A stretch of DNA of 64,000 nt from Tropicibacter naphthalenivorans (GCF_900176475.1 NZ_FWXX01000010.1:80505-144504), one strand, 5' to 3'. Shown: positions 35,484 through 44,911, counted from the first letter of the stretch. Notes: generated from the letters alone by a model not told the origin. Program-made: numbers and translations.

Positions 35484-37102
35484 CAGGCGGCCTCGCTCTC
35501 AAGCTGGCTTCTCGGCTGCCAATTCCATGGGAGCAGTTCGTCGAGCCGGTTGATCTTGTGATCGTGGATGCGGTCGAGGACGTCGGCTAGCCAGGCCTGC
35601 GGGTCCAGTTCGCTCATCTTGGCGGTCTCGATCAACGTCATGGCCCGGGCGAGGGTCTCGCCACCGCTGTCGGAGCCGGCGAACAGCCAGTTGCGGCGCC
35701 CGATCCCGATTGGGCGCATGGCGCGCTCGGCCGGGTTGTTGTCGATGCCGATGCGCCCGTCCTCGAGATAGAGCTCGAAGGAGTGCCAACGGGAGAGCCC
35801 ATAGCGGAAGGCCTTGGCAAGATCGCCCTTGCCTGGGATGCGCACGAGTTGCGCCTCGGCCCACGCCTTGAAGGCGTCGACCTTGGGCCTGGAGTGCTGT
35901 TGCCGCGCCGCCTTGCGCAGTCCGGCGGGTTGACCGGCGATCTGCCGTTCGACGTCGTAGAGCTTCCCGATCCGATCGAGCGCCTCGCGTGCGATCTCCG
36001 ACCTGGTTGTCTCCCAGACATCGTGGAAGTCGCGTCGCAGATGGGCCCAGCAGGCCGCCTCCCTGAACTGGCTACTGCCGTCCGCCCGCGGCTCATAGAG
36101 CTGGGCAAAGCCTGCGTAGGCATCGGCCTGCAGGATGCCGCTGCTGGCGTGCAGGTGCTGCCGGGGATGCTCCCCTTTCCGGTCCGGCGAGAAGCGGTAG
36201 ACCACACCAGGCGGTGCGCTGCCGGCCCAGGGCCTCTGATCTGAGACATAGGCCCAGACCCGACCTTGCTTGACCCCTTTGCCGAGGCCGCGGTCCCGGC
36301 GTGACCGGTCCAATACGCGGATCGGAGTGTCGTCTGCATGGAGGATCGGCGCGGCCATGATCTCGGCCTCGATCCTTTCGATGACCGGTTCGAGCACCTT
36401 CATGGCCCGGCCGCACCAGTCCAGCAACGTGCTGTCCGGCACTTCGGCGCCCATGCGGGCATAAATCTCGTTGAGGCGATAGAGCGGAACGTGATCATCG
36501 AACTTCGAGACCAGGACATGGGCCAGAAGGCCTGGCCCAGCCATGCTGCCGGGGATCGGGCGGCTCGGGGCGGCAGGCTGAACCATCTTCTCGCAGCGGC
36601 GGCACGACTTCTTCACCCGTGCGATCTGGATCACCTTCATCTGCGCGGCAACCATGTCGAGCAACTCGCTGACATCTTCTCCTACCACGCGCAGCTCGCC
36701 CCCGCACTCCGGGCAGCAGGTGCCGGGATCGAGTTCGCGGCGTTCGCGGGGTGTCCCATCCGATACCCGCGGCCTGCGGCGGGGTTTCACCTCGGCGGCT
36801 TCGGGCACCATGTCGAGAGGGCCCGCATCCTCATCTTCGATCGGTTCGCTGCGCTGCTCGGCCGCCGCGATCAACAGGTCTTCCAGCGCGAGCTCGAGCT
36901 GGGCAATCTCCCGTTCGATCTTTTCCGACGACTTGCCGAACGCCTGTTTCTGCAGTTTCGCAATCCTCAGCCGCAGCGTCTGGACCAGGTGTTCATGAGC
37001 CTGCAGCGTGACCGACATGCGGACATTCTCCGCCTGGAGGGCGGCGATCATCGCCTTCAGAACAGCGGGATCGTTGGAGAGGATATCGGCGTCATCAGAC
37101 AT
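35483..37102 (-). CDS. tnpC: IS66 transposase TnpC (DDE enzyme)
   Basis: This 539-residue protein has an N-terminal leucine-zipper-like helix ([17 protein letters not shown]) and a zinc-finger segment ([10 protein letters not shown] plus CRRCEKM). The DDE catalytic core has [11 protein letters not shown], the middle acidic region ([22 protein letters not shown]) and the C-terminal [16 protein letters not shown]. This is the standard IS66 transposase order. The start at 37102 was chosen because the helix begins there; the frame extends upstream without coding character. Confidence 0.92.
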   Translation of the reverse strand: MSDDADILSNDPAVLKAMIAALQAENVRMSVTLQAHEHLVQTLRLRIAKLQKQAFGKSSEKIEREIAQLELALEDLLIAAAEQRSEPIEDEDAGPLDMVPEAAEVKPRRRPRVSDGTPRERRELDPGTCCPECGGELRVVGEDVSELLDMVAAQMKVIQIARVKKSCRRCEKMVQPAAPSRPIPGSMAGPGLLAHVLVSKFDDHVPLYRLNEIYARMGAEVPDSTLLDWCGRAMKVLEPVIERIEAEIMAAPILHADDTPIRVLDRSRRDRGLGKGVKQGRVWAYVSDQRPWAGSAPPGVVYRFSPDRKGEHPRQHLHASSGILQADAYAGFAQLYEPRADGSSQFREAACWAHLRRDFHDVWETTRSEIAREALDRIGKLYDVERQIAGQPAGLRKAARQQHSRPKVDAFKAWAEAQLVRIPGKGDLAKAFRYGLSRWHSFELYLEDGRIGIDNNPAERAMRPIGIGRRNWLFAGSDSGGETLARAMTLIETAKMSELDPQAWLADVLDRIHDHKINRLDELLPWNWQPRSQLESEAA

Positions 37103-37164
37103 GCCGACAGATACCACGCGGCGCCCATAATAGCCAACAAAACAAGGGACTTCAGGGAGACAAT

Positions 37165-37512
37165 CTATCCCACGCGCGCAGGTGGCGCGCCCCAGTCCGG
37201 ACGGCGCCAATCGATCCCTTCCCACAGCATGGCCAGCTGAGCCGAGGTAAGCCGGGCAACGCCGCCTTCGGTGCTCGGCCACGGGAAGCGCCCGCGTTCC
37301 AGAACCTTGTAGTAAAGGCAGAAGCCCTGACCATCCCAATAGAGCAGCTTGAGCCGGTCGCCCCGGCGCCCCCGGAACGCGAAGACCGCGCCGCTTGCAG
37401 GCTTCTGACGCAGAACGTCCTGTGCCATGGCGGATAGGCCAGAAATGCCCTTCCTCATATCTGTGGCGCCGCAGGCAAGGTAGACCCGCACGCCCGTTCC
37501 CGGGCCGATCAT
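37165..37512 (-). CDS. tnpB: IS66 accessory protein TnpB
   Basis: This 115-residue protein has the IS66 Orf2 pattern: [41 protein letters not shown] and [14 protein letters not shown]. It is required for IS66 transposition in studied members, though its exact role is unclear. Its start overlaps the tnpA stop by 4 bases. Confidence 0.92.
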   Translation of the reverse strand: MIGPGTGVRVYLACGATDMRKGISGLSAMAQDVLRQKPASGAVFAFRGRRGDRLKLLYWDGQGFCLYYKVLERGRFPWPSTEGGVARLTSAQLAMLWEGIDWRRPDWGAPPARVG

Positions 37513-37871
37513 GCCGCCTCGATGGCCCGGATCAGCCGCGTCAGAGCTTCTCCGTCCATGCTGCTGTCGAACCTCAAGCATCTCCCGTTGGTCAACCGCA
37601 ACTCCACCGGAACCGATCTGGTCGGCGTGGGCGCTGGAGCCGCCGACTCCGGGAAATCGACGGGAAGGAAGTAAGCGCCGTGACCGGGCGACCAGAGACC
37701 CTTTTGCTTCAGGTCCCGCCGCCAACCGTAAATCTGAGAGCGTGTCACCTCGTAGCGCTGAGCGACCTGGGTCACCGTCGCCCCGTCAGCACCAGCCGCC
37801 AGCACGATCTCGAGCTTTGCGTCGTCACTCCACCGTCGGCGTCGCTCAACGCCCAGAACTTCGCCCAGCAT
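37509..37871 (-). CDS. tnpA: IS66 accessory protein TnpA
   Basis: This 120-residue HTH protein ([20 protein letters not shown] then [20 protein letters not shown]) of the IS3/IS66 Orf1 class binds DNA for the element. The start at 37871 ([11 protein letters not shown]) was preferred over one 27 bases upstream because it matches family length. It is coupled to tnpB by an ATGA overlap. Confidence 0.88.
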   Translation of the reverse strand: MLGEVLGVERRRRWSDDAKLEIVLAAGADGATVTQVAQRYEVTRSQIYGWRRDLKQKGLWSPGHGAYFLPVDFPESAAPAPTPTRSVPVELRLTNGRCLRFDSSMDGEALTRLIRAIEAA

Positions 37872-37977
37872 GACCCCTCCATCCAAGACACGTCGCAAAG
37901 GACGTCGTTAAGCACGTGTCTTAGATCAGGTCGCTTCCAACCGGCAGGCGGCCTCAACCGGTCGGTTACGGACGATC

Positions 37978-38516
37978 CGACAGTTTCGCTCGACCTAATT
38001 CGGATGGCCGGAATTCCCAGAGGCGCGTCGGTGATCGACATAGGCGGCGGCATGTCCCGTTTCACGGACGCCGTGCTGGCGATGGGGCTGCGCGACGTGA
38101 CGATTTTGGACCTGTCGCAAGTGGCCTTGGATGCCGCGCGAGACCGGCTGGGGCCCGCAGGGGGCAGCTTGACCTGGCTGTGTAAAGACATCACCACCTG
38201 GTCGCCGACGCGACAGTACGACCTGTGGCATGACAGGGCGGTATTCCACTTTCTCACCGACCCCGCCGACAGAGCCGCCTATATCGAGAGCTTGACACGC
38301 GCCGTCCGGATCGATGGCCATGCCATCATAGCCACTTTTGCGCCGGACGGACCGGATCGGTGCAGCGGCCTGCCGGTCGTCCGCTACAGCCCCGAGAATA
38401 TCGCGGTGCTTTTGGCAGACAGTTTCGCGCCGGTGGCGCATCGCCGCCACCTCCACCAAACCCCGAAAGGCGCGGAGCAAGCTTTTCAATTTAGCCTGAT
38501 CCGTCGGGTCGGCTGA
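37978..38516 (+). pseudogene. SAM-dependent methyltransferase, 3' part cut by IS66
   Basis: This 179-codon remainder of the gene begun at 35084 has the SAM-binding motif VIDIGGG, the acidic end of the second strand (VTILDLSQVALDAARDRL), and DLWHDRAVFHFL. The last pattern is typical of a small bacterial methyltransferase family of unknown substrate. The N-terminal 29 residues are separated by 2.8 kb of IS66, so no full protein can form. A shortened product without the N-terminus would lack part of the substrate side. Confidence 0.8.
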
Positions 38517-38739
38517 CCTCAGTCTCCCCCGAGTTGCGCCAGTATTGCCTGAACCTCTGCCTTGCGCGCAAACCACGCGTCTTGGCCAGTCGCGCGTGCG
38601 GACGGCCAGTTGCGGCCCTGACATCGGGAAACAACTCGCTGATCTGGCAACGCTTTGGTCGCGCCGGAATTCCGCCGCAAGCACCGAACGTGAAGGTTAC
38701 TTTCTGAACGTCACCGTGCCGATATCTGTACACCTCCCG

Positions 38740-39450
38740 TCAAATGGATTGGCCGAACCGTTCGACCAGCCAGCCAAAGGCGATCCCCGTGCTGGCCCAC
38801 AGCGTTGCCTGCACCGCCAATGTCGATGCCCGGAACTGCCAGAGCAGATCGCGCGGAAAGGCCGGGTCCACCTCGTGGAACGAGGGCAACAGGATCGCTG
38901 CCCCGGACATGACCCCTGCGTAGATCCCCGCCCCGATCAGCATCTTGCGTCGTCGCGAAGCGATCCCTTTCACCGCCGAGACAGCCAGCCCGAGCGTTGC
39001 CAGCGACAGGGCCAGAAAGGCGAAATAGGCCAGGGTGCGCGCCCCGATCGTTTCGGGGTTGCCCACTGCCGGCGGATTTCCCGGAAATTTCAGCATGGGA
39101 ACGACGATCACCGCGGCGAACCCCAACGACGTGATCCAGCCCACCGTGGCCCGTGTCGATCCATGCAGGAACCGCCCCCGCGCCACGGCATAGCTGATTG
39201 CCAGGATCCCGCCCAAGGCCACGCCCACGGCGGCGAGACCGACGAACAATCCCGGACCAGCCTGCAATCGGCGCGACATGCCGCCGGTGTCGGAATGATC
39301 CGGCGTATCTGCCGCGTGTGTGTGGCTGTCGGTGGTTTCCAGCGCGATGGCCGCGTCCAGCGCAGGCTCACCAACCAGTCGCGCCACGCCGAACGTCACC
39401 ACGGATGCCAACAGCCCGGCCAGAAGGCCGAGCACAAGAAGACGAGTCAT
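38740..39450 (-). CDS. cbtA: CbtA-family cobalt transporter subunit
   Basis: This 236-residue membrane protein has five or six helices. A His-rich periplasmic loop (DSHTHAADTPDHSD, about residue 41) and a PPAVG/PGNP loop followed by ARTLAYFAF match CbtA. CbtAB are B12-regulated proteins predicted to take up cobalt. It lies 9 bases downstream of cbtB in the same direction, under the cobalamin riboswitch. Confidence 0.85.
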   Translation of the reverse strand: MTRLLVLGLLAGLLASVVTFGVARLVGEPALDAAIALETTDSHTHAADTPDHSDTGGMSRRLQAGPGLFVGLAAVGVALGGILAISYAVARGRFLHGSTRATVGWITSLGFAAVIVVPMLKFPGNPPAVGNPETIGARTLAYFAFLALSLATLGLAVSAVKGIASRRRKMLIGAGIYAGVMSGAAILLPSFHEVDPAFPRDLLWQFRASTLAVQATLWASTGIAFGWLVERFGQSI

Positions 39451-39459
39451 CGCTGTAAC

Positions 39460-39672
39460 TTAGTGGCAGGGAAAGCCAAGAAGATGGCGCGCATCGTGCA
39501 CGAATTCATGCACGTCGGTCCCGGCGATAACAGACCATGCGCCCTGCTCTGCACCGACGAAATAGACCACCAGGACAGCCAACAGCGAGGCCAGGATCGC
39601 CCAAGGGGCAATGTCCCCCATAGGGATGGCGGGAAGAGCGCTCGAAACGGCGGGACGGGTTGCGACAGTCAT
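39460..39672 (-). CDS. cbtB: CbtB cobalt transporter subunit
   Basis: This 70-residue protein has one membrane helix (APWAILASLLAVLVVYFVGA). The conserved C-terminal His motif (HEFVHDARHLLGFPCH) is the mark of CbtB. AAGGAG lies 6 bases before the ATG at 39672. It is the first gene after the cobalamin riboswitch. Confidence 0.9.
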   Translation of the reverse strand: MTVATRPAVSSALPAIPMGDIAPWAILASLLAVLVVYFVGAEQGAWSVIAGTDVHEFVHDARHLLGFPCH

Positions 39673-39714
39673 TTGGTACTCCTTCTGATGACGCGTCATG
39701 AGTATTTTCCAGGG

Positions 39715-39836
39715 ATCCGTGTCTGACTTACGCTTGCGCGATCACAGTGGCGCGACCGTTCCGGATTTTCACCGGCTTCCGTATTTCCCTGTGTCTGATC
39801 GATAGGCCAGAATGCCTCGAGCTGCCAACATTTTCT
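39715..39836 (-). promoter_or_regulatory. Cobalamin (B12) riboswitch
   Basis: On the minus strand the conserved parts appear in order: GGGAAAT, GCCGGTGAAAATCCGG, the B12 box GCCACTGTG (39751-39743) and AGTCAGACAC (39728-39719). This is the classic cobalamin riboswitch core. The ribosome binding site of cbtB follows within 40 bases, so B12 binding would shut off cbtAB. The outer limits are estimated. Confidence 0.9.
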
Positions 39837-39862
39837 TGCCTCGCCTGTACGAAAGCCCCCCC

Positions 39863-40405
39863 ATGCGCCTGATCCTCGTTGCCGCGCCCATGTCTGCGCA
39901 TCACCCCTTTCGCCTTGCCGCGGATATGAGCGCTGCGCAGGTACAGCGGGCACGTACCCTCTCTGGCCGGCTTGGGGGCAGTGCTTGCCAGACCGCGCCA
40001 GGGACCGGTGTCTTGGCCTTGGAGCTTGGATTGCAGCCAAACGACTGCGCGGCGCTCGGCGCGCAGGATTTCGGGCACTGGACAGACATGACCCTGGACG
40101 AAGTCGCCGCCACCGATCCCGAGGCACTGTCACTGTGGACCCGTGACCCCGAAGCTCGCCCCGGCGGGGGTACCTCCCTGACAGACCTCTGCGCGACCGT
40201 ACGACCCTGGCTGGACCAGATGGCGGCCTCGTCGGCAGATCGTGTGGTGGCTCTGGCGGCCCCGCCCGTGCTGCGCGGAGTCATTGTCAGCGCGCTGGAC
40301 CTGCCGCCTATTGCCGGGTTCCGGCTGGATATCCATCCTCTCGCCCCGATCCACCTGGTACACGACGGTCAACGATGGACATGGCGGCCCGGTAACCCGG
40401 ACTGA
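39863..40405 (+). CDS. Degenerate histidine-phosphatase-like protein
   Basis: This 180-residue protein has the layout of the histidine phosphatase (phosphoglycerate mutase/CobC) family. The catalytic RHG motif near the N-terminus is replaced (RLILVAAPMSAHHPFR), and the second histidine motif is replaced by AAPPVLRG. Both catalytic histidines therefore seem lost. It is divergent from cbtAB and the riboswitch, as is common for CobC-like genes. The start at 39863 keeps the gene clear of the riboswitch; one at 39812 would overlap it. It may be a pseudoenzyme, perhaps a binding protein in cobalt/B12 metabolism. Confidence 0.6.
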   Translation: MRLILVAAPMSAHHPFRLAADMSAAQVQRARTLSGRLGGSACQTAPGTGVLALELGLQPNDCAALGAQDFGHWTDMTLDEVAATDPEALSLWTRDPEARPGGGTSLTDLCATVRPWLDQMAASSADRVVALAAPPVLRGVIVSALDLPPIAGFRLDIHPLAPIHLVHDGQRWTWRPGNPD

Positions 40406-41542
40406 TCACGGGTTTTCCAGACGTGCGATGCTTGCCCTGACCTCTGCCTTGCGCGCATCGCCCTCGGGCAACAGCGCATCCGCGCGAAGGTAAGCGTCCC
40501 GCGCCTTGTCCATCTCTTGGAGCACGCCATAGGCATTCGCCAGCCTGAGCCATCCGTTCACGTCATCCGGTTCATCCTCAAGCCGCGTCGCCAGACGATC
40601 CACCATGGACCGTATGAAAACCGCCCTGTCGCCTTCGCTCATCTCCTGTGCGGCGGCGACATCGGCGGCACTGGGGCTGCGGGCAACAGGCGCACGCGAC
40701 GCGATGGGCGCCCGGCCGAGTGTTTGTGCGAATGCATTCGCCTGCGCAATATAGGTGTCCATCCAGGGCTGGTAGCCCGGCGTCTCGGCCAGTCGCGCCG
40801 TCAGGCGGTCATGAGCTGCCCCGACCTCTCCTGCCTGCGCGTCCGCGATCGCAAGGTAGAACGCCGCCGCCGGGTTCGAGAGGTCCAGCGTCAGCGCCCT
40901 GTTCAAAGCGGTCACCGCGTCCGGCGTGACGGTTCCGTCATTGGCCCGGATCATCGCCTCGGCCAGCATCGACCATGTCGCCGAAACCGCGTCGTCACGG
41001 CCAGAGGCCGTCCGGAAGGCGGTAACGGCTTCGTCGAATTGTCCCATGCGCGCATAGGTCTGGCCCAACAACATCCAGCCATCGGTCGGGCCGCCGTCGG
41101 GATCGGCCCTCAGCCTTTCGCGCAATTGCCCAGCCAAATCGGCGATCCGTCGCGTGTCGGCGCGCTCGTCGGCGCGGTCGGCGAAGGCCACAGCCGGCAC
41201 GTCGGGCGCACCGGCGAACGAATAGTAGCCAAAGGCCATGGCCGGGACAAACACCGCCGCGAGGATCAGCGCGCCGCGCCCGCCTGTCGTCGTGACGGTC
41301 TGCCGATCAGCGCGCCGCAGCACCTGCGCCATGCGGCGGCGGATTTCCTGCCTTGCGGCCTCTGCTTCGGGTGCAGAGACCAGCCCCCGCGCCATGTCGC
41401 GGTCGATTTCTTCGAGCTGGTCGACCAGAACCGCCGGCACGGCGTCGGCGCGCAAGACCGGTGCCATGCCTGCCCGGCGCATCGGAAACAGCGCGATGGT
41501 CAGACCAGCAATCGCCATGATGGCGAAAATACCCCAGATCAT
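40406..41542 (-). CDS. ccmI: Cytochrome c maturation protein CcmI
   Basis: The 378-residue product has two membrane helices (about 2-20 and 92-112) flanking a cytoplasmic Leu-zipper-like loop (VDQLEEIDRDMARGLVSAPE), then a periplasmic TPR domain (about 130-378). This is the layout of CcmI, the chaperone that holds apocytochrome c for haem attachment. The start overlaps the ccmH stop by 4 bases. Its stop touches the stop of the phosphatase-like gene on the other strand (TGATCA shared junction). Confidence 0.9.
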   Translation of the reverse strand: MIWGIFAIMAIAGLTIALFPMRRAGMAPVLRADAVPAVLVDQLEEIDRDMARGLVSAPEAEAARQEIRRRMAQVLRRADRQTVTTTGGRGALILAAVFVPAMAFGYYSFAGAPDVPAVAFADRADERADTRRIADLAGQLRERLRADPDGGPTDGWMLLGQTYARMGQFDEAVTAFRTASGRDDAVSATWSMLAEAMIRANDGTVTPDAVTALNRALTLDLSNPAAAFYLAIADAQAGEVGAAHDRLTARLAETPGYQPWMDTYIAQANAFAQTLGRAPIASRAPVARSPSAADVAAAQEMSEGDRAVFIRSMVDRLATRLEDEPDDVNGWLRLANAYGVLQEMDKARDAYLRADALLPEGDARKAEVRASIARLENP

Positions 41543-42012
41543 TCCGATCCTCCCTGTTTGTATCGGTCCATGGCCGCTGCAATGCGCGCCTCGTCTTCGG
41601 GATCGAGCGCCGCGTCGGTGCGTCGGCGTCGGGCCCGCGAAAGACTGAGCCCCCCGGTCAGCACCGCTGCAAAAATCAGGACCAGCGGCGCAAGCCAAAG
41701 CACCACGGTCCGACGTGTGAACGGCGGTTTCAACAGGACGAAATCTCCGTAGCGCGCGTGGATGTAGTCGACCACTTCCGCATTGCTGTCGCCCGCGGTC
41801 AGCCGTTCACGTACGAGCAGCCGCAAATCCCGCGCCACCCCGGCGTTGGAACTGTCGATGTCCTGGTTCTGGCAAACCACGCAGCGCAGCTGCTTGGAGA
41901 TCACGCGGGCGCGCGCCTCAAGCGCCGGGTCGGCCAGGATCTCGTCCGGCTCTACAGCCTGCGCGAGCATGGGCAAGACAGCCAACAGAACGGCGAGCAC
42001 CACCGCCCTCAT
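41539..42012 (-). CDS. ccmH: Cytochrome c maturation protein CcmH
   Basis: This encodes 157 residues with a signal helix, the family motif LRCVVCQNQDIDSSNA with the redox CxxC, and one C-terminal membrane helix. It reduces apocytochrome c cysteines with CcmG before haem is attached. It overlaps both ccmG and ccmI by 4 bases. Confidence 0.94.
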   Translation of the reverse strand: MRAVVLAVLLAVLPMLAQAVEPDEILADPALEARARVISKQLRCVVCQNQDIDSSNAGVARDLRLLVRERLTAGDSNAEVVDYIHARYGDFVLLKPPFTRRTVVLWLAPLVLIFAAVLTGGLSLSRARRRRTDAALDPEDEARIAAAMDRYKQGGSE

Positions 42013-42563
42013 GACAGGCCGCCTTGCGCCTGCTGCAACGCGAGCGTGAATTTTGCCACGGCGTCCTCGCCCACGATCGGCCCGACATAGCGATACAGAA
42101 CCGTTCCGTCTCCGCCGACGATGAAGGTTTCCGGAACGCCGGAAATGCCCCATTCGATACCCGCCCGACCATCGAGGTCAGAGCCGATGGCACTGTACGG
42201 GTTGCCCAACTCGGCGAGCCAACGCAGGGCGTCCTCGGGCTTGTCCTTGTAGTTGATGCCCAGAAGGCGCACCCCGTCCCGTTCGACGAACCGCGACAGG
42301 ACCGCATGTTCGGCCTTGCACGGCACGCACCACGAGGCAAAGACATTGACCACCACGGGGCCGGGATTGCCCGACAGGTCCGCTGTTGCAAGGCCCGGCA
42401 CGTCGAGTCCTGGGACCGGGTCCAGCGCAAACTCCGGCACCGGGTGCGAGATCAGAACCGAGGGGATATCATTTGGGTCACGCTCAGGGTCCAGTCCCCA
42501 AAGGAAAAAGGCCCCGAGGATGGCCGCCAACACCAACGGCAGCCCGGCTAACATGCGTTTCAT
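42009..42563 (-). CDS. ccmG: Thiol-disulfide protein CcmG/DsbE
   Basis: This encodes 184 residues with an N-terminal membrane anchor and a thioredoxin fold with WCVPC (about residue 80). The acidic loop typical of DsbE/CcmG includes GINYKDKPEDALRWL, and the cis-proline reads GVPETF. It keeps CcmH and apocytochromes reduced. It starts 8 bases after the ccmF stop and overlaps ccmH. Confidence 0.94.
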   Translation of the reverse strand: MKRMLAGLPLVLAAILGAFFLWGLDPERDPNDIPSVLISHPVPEFALDPVPGLDVPGLATADLSGNPGPVVVNVFASWCVPCKAEHAVLSRFVERDGVRLLGINYKDKPEDALRWLAELGNPYSAIGSDLDGRAGIEWGISGVPETFIVGGDGTVLYRYVGPIVGEDAVAKFTLALQQAQGGLS

Positions 42564-42571
42564 GGTCACTC

Positions 42572-44566
42572 CTATTCGGCGGGCTGGGGTTGCGGTCGGC
42601 GCGCCCGCCGTGGCGCCCCGACGCGCAGGCGACGGTCCGATAGCGACAGCGCGCCACCCAGCACCAGCAGGCCCGCACCAATCCACAGCAGGTTCACCAG
42701 CGGTTCGTACAGGATGCGCAGGGTCCACGCCCCGCCCTTGGCCGCCGTGTCCGAGGCCGGTTCCGTGATCGAGGCGTAGAGATCCCCTGCCAGGGTCGAG
42801 CGGATCGCGGATTCCGTTGTCGTCGACCGGGCCACGGGATAGCTGCGCCGTTCGGGGAACAAAGTCGTCACGTAGCTGCCATTGCGCCAAACCTTCAACC
42901 GGCCCTGATCGGCCAGATAATTCGGCCCGCGACGCTTCTCGACCCCCTCGAACAGGACCTCGAACCCGGCAATCTCGATGCGGTCCCCAGGTCGGACAAA
43001 GGCTATTTCTTCGCTCTTCCAGGCGCTTGACCCGACCATGCCCAGTATGACCACCGCCAGCCCGGCATGAGCCAGCGTCATGCCATGCGACGCCCGTGGT
43101 AGTGCGCGGGCGCGGCGGGCCGATTCGGACAGCGGTGCGTCGAACAGCTTGATCCGCAGCGCCCATTCCCGAAGCGTCGCAAACAGCAGCCAGAGCGCTG
43201 CGGCAACCGCGACATAGGCCAACACAGGCGCACCGGTCTGAACATACCAAAGCATCAGAGTCGCAGCGAGGCACAGCAGCGCCACGAAGCGCACCCGTTG
43301 GAGCACCCCGCCAATATCGGCGCGCTTCCACGACAGGAACGGCCCGATCCCCATGAACAGCACGAGGACCAGCATCATCGGGACGAAAGCGGCGTTGAAG
43401 AACGGTGGTCCGACCGAAATCTTGTCGCCGGTCAACGCCTCCAGCAGCAGCGGGTAGAGCGTTCCGAACAGCACCGTCCCGGTCGCCGCCGCGAGGATCA
43501 GATTGTTGAGCAGCAGGCCTGCCTCTCGGCTGACGGGCCGGAACAGGCCGCCGCCCTCCATCTCGGGGGCCCGCCACGCATAAAGCGCCAACGACCCGCC
43601 GATGGACAGGCCCAACAGCCCGAGGATGTACAGCCCGCGCTCTGGATCGACGGCAAACGCATGAACCGAGGTCAGCAGCCCCGAACGCACGATGAAGGTG
43701 CCCAGCAGCGACAACGAAAATGTCAGGATCGCCAGCAGGATCGTCCAGCTTTTGAAGGCGTCGCGCTTTTCCGTGACGATGGCGGAATGCAGCAGCGCCG
43801 TTCCCATTAGCCACGGCATGAAGCTGACATTCTCCACCGGGTCCCAGAACCACCAGCCGCCCCAGCCCAACTCGTAATAAGCCCACCACGATCCCAGCGC
43901 GATCCCGGCTGTCAGGCTCATCCACGCAGCCAGCGTCCACGGCCGCACCCAGCGCGCCCAGGCGGCATCGACCCTCCCTTCGAGCAAGGCCGCAACCGCA
44001 AAGGAAAACACGATGGAAAAGCCTACATACCCGAAATACAGCAGCGGCGGATGCATGGCGAGACCAACGTCCTGCAACAGCGGGTTCAGGTCATTGCCAT
44101 TCGCGGGCGGCGGAAAGACCCGTTCGAACGGGTTCGAGGTGAACAGCAGGAAGCTCAGGAAACCGACGCTGATCCAGGCCTGCACCGACAGGACGCGCGC
44201 CTTGGTGGCGGCGGGGATGTTCGATCCGAACAAGGCCACGCCCGCGCCGAACACCGCAAGGATCAGCACCCACAACAGCAGCGAGCCTTCGTGGCTGCCC
44301 CATGTGCCGGCGATCTTGAACAGCATCGGTTTCAGCGAATGGGAATTCTCAACCACGTTCAGCACGGTAAAGTCGCTGACCACGAAAGAGCGCATCAAGG
44401 CGGCAAAGGCCAACCCGACAAAAACCACCTGCCCCATGGCCGAGGATTGCGCGGATTGCATCCACACGACGTTGCCGCGCGACGCGCCCAGAATAGGCAA
44501 CACGCTCTGAACAATGGCCAAGGCCAGCGCCAATGCCAGTGAGAAATGTCCGATTTCCGGGATCAT
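42572..44566 (-). CDS. ccmF: Haem lyase subunit CcmF
   Basis: This 664-residue protein has about 15 membrane helices and the tryptophan-rich haem-handling motif GGWWFWDPVENVSFMPW (about residue 230). A large periplasmic loop near the C-terminus follows. CcmF with CcmH and CcmI attaches haem to c-type cytochromes. CcmA-E are absent from this window, so haem export and CcmE must come from the chromosome. It belongs to the operon that begins with the two-component genes. Confidence 0.93.
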   Translation of the reverse strand: MIPEIGHFSLALALALAIVQSVLPILGASRGNVVWMQSAQSSAMGQVVFVGLAFAALMRSFVVSDFTVLNVVENSHSLKPMLFKIAGTWGSHEGSLLLWVLILAVFGAGVALFGSNIPAATKARVLSVQAWISVGFLSFLLFTSNPFERVFPPPANGNDLNPLLQDVGLAMHPPLLYFGYVGFSIVFSFAVAALLEGRVDAAWARWVRPWTLAAWMSLTAGIALGSWWAYYELGWGGWWFWDPVENVSFMPWLMGTALLHSAIVTEKRDAFKSWTILLAILTFSLSLLGTFIVRSGLLTSVHAFAVDPERGLYILGLLGLSIGGSLALYAWRAPEMEGGGLFRPVSREAGLLLNNLILAAATGTVLFGTLYPLLLEALTGDKISVGPPFFNAAFVPMMLVLVLFMGIGPFLSWKRADIGGVLQRVRFVALLCLAATLMLWYVQTGAPVLAYVAVAAALWLLFATLREWALRIKLFDAPLSESARRARALPRASHGMTLAHAGLAVVILGMVGSSAWKSEEIAFVRPGDRIEIAGFEVLFEGVEKRRGPNYLADQGRLKVWRNGSYVTTLFPERRSYPVARSTTTESAIRSTLAGDLYASITEPASDTAAKGGAWTLRILYEPLVNLLWIGAGLLVLGGALSLSDRRLRVGAPRRARRPQPQPAE

Positions 44567-44593
44567 GCTTGGCCTCCCTCGGGGGTGTCGCGG

Positions 44594-44911
44594 TTATTTG
44601 TCCAGCGCAGCTTTGCGACGCTGGAACTCCTCTTCGTCGATCTCGCCCCGCGCATAGCGCAGGCGCAGTTCCTCAAGGGGATCCGGCGCATCGGACACGG
44701 CTGGCCCGCTGTCGCCACGGCCCGTCAGCCGCATCACGACCAGTACGACGATCGCAATCACGAGGCCCCAGAACAGCAGCATCCCGAACCCGCCAAGGCC
44801 AAATCCGAAACCGCCCATGCCATAGCCGTTCATCATGCCGTCATCGGCATCGGCCAGCGCAGGTGCTGCGCCGGCCAGCGCCGCGCCCAGTGAAATCAGG
44901 ATCTGTCTCAT
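44594..44911 (-). CDS. SHOCT-domain small membrane protein
   Basis: This encodes 105 residues with a signal helix and a Gly/Met-rich stretch (DDGMMNGYGMGGFGFGLGG). A membrane helix (LLFWGLVIAIVVLVVM) and a C-terminal SHOCT motif (DPLEELRLRYARGEIDEEEF) follow. Such proteins often accompany copper genes in this bacterial group. It overlaps the kinase stop by 4 bases and leads into ccmF after 27 bases. Confidence 0.8.
   Translation of the reverse strand: MRQILISLGAALAGAAPALADADDGMMNGYGMGGFGFGLGGFGMLLFWGLVIAIVVLVVMRLTGRGDSGPAVSDAPDPLEELRLRYARGEIDEEEFQRRKAALDK

Larger units (their letters stand above)
35172..37969 (-). mobile_element. IS66-family insertion sequence, complete
   Basis: The element is 2798 bp long. 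It starts gtaagcgcccgat and, read from the other end, gtaaccgaccggt, as imperfect inverted repeats. The target repeat ggacgatc is present on both sides (35164-35171 and 37970-37977), matching the 8-bp duplication IS66 makes. It carries tnpA, tnpB, tnpC and a fourth small gene, all on the minus strand, and all look intact. Identical flanking repeats suggest a fairly recent insertion. It lies in the copper island between the ScsB-like gene and the cobalt genes. Confidence 0.92.

Noticed and set aside
37670..37690. A gtaagcgcc word inside tnpA that looks like an IS66 end
   Set aside because: It lies within a coding gene of the IS. The flanking 8-base repeats fix the true ends at 35172 and 37969.
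38519..38680. A short minus-strand frame after the split methyltransferase, ending ARKAEVQAILAQLGGD
   Set aside because: The C-terminal end looks protein-like and a little like the end of CcmI. However, the frame is closed upstream by a stop, has only a TTG start and no ribosome binding site. It could be a gene remnant and was not strong enough to list.
42009..43940. Upstream extension of the ccmG frame far into ccmF
   Set aside because: The CcmG protein begins with its membrane anchor at 42563. The extension is an out-of-frame shadow of ccmF.
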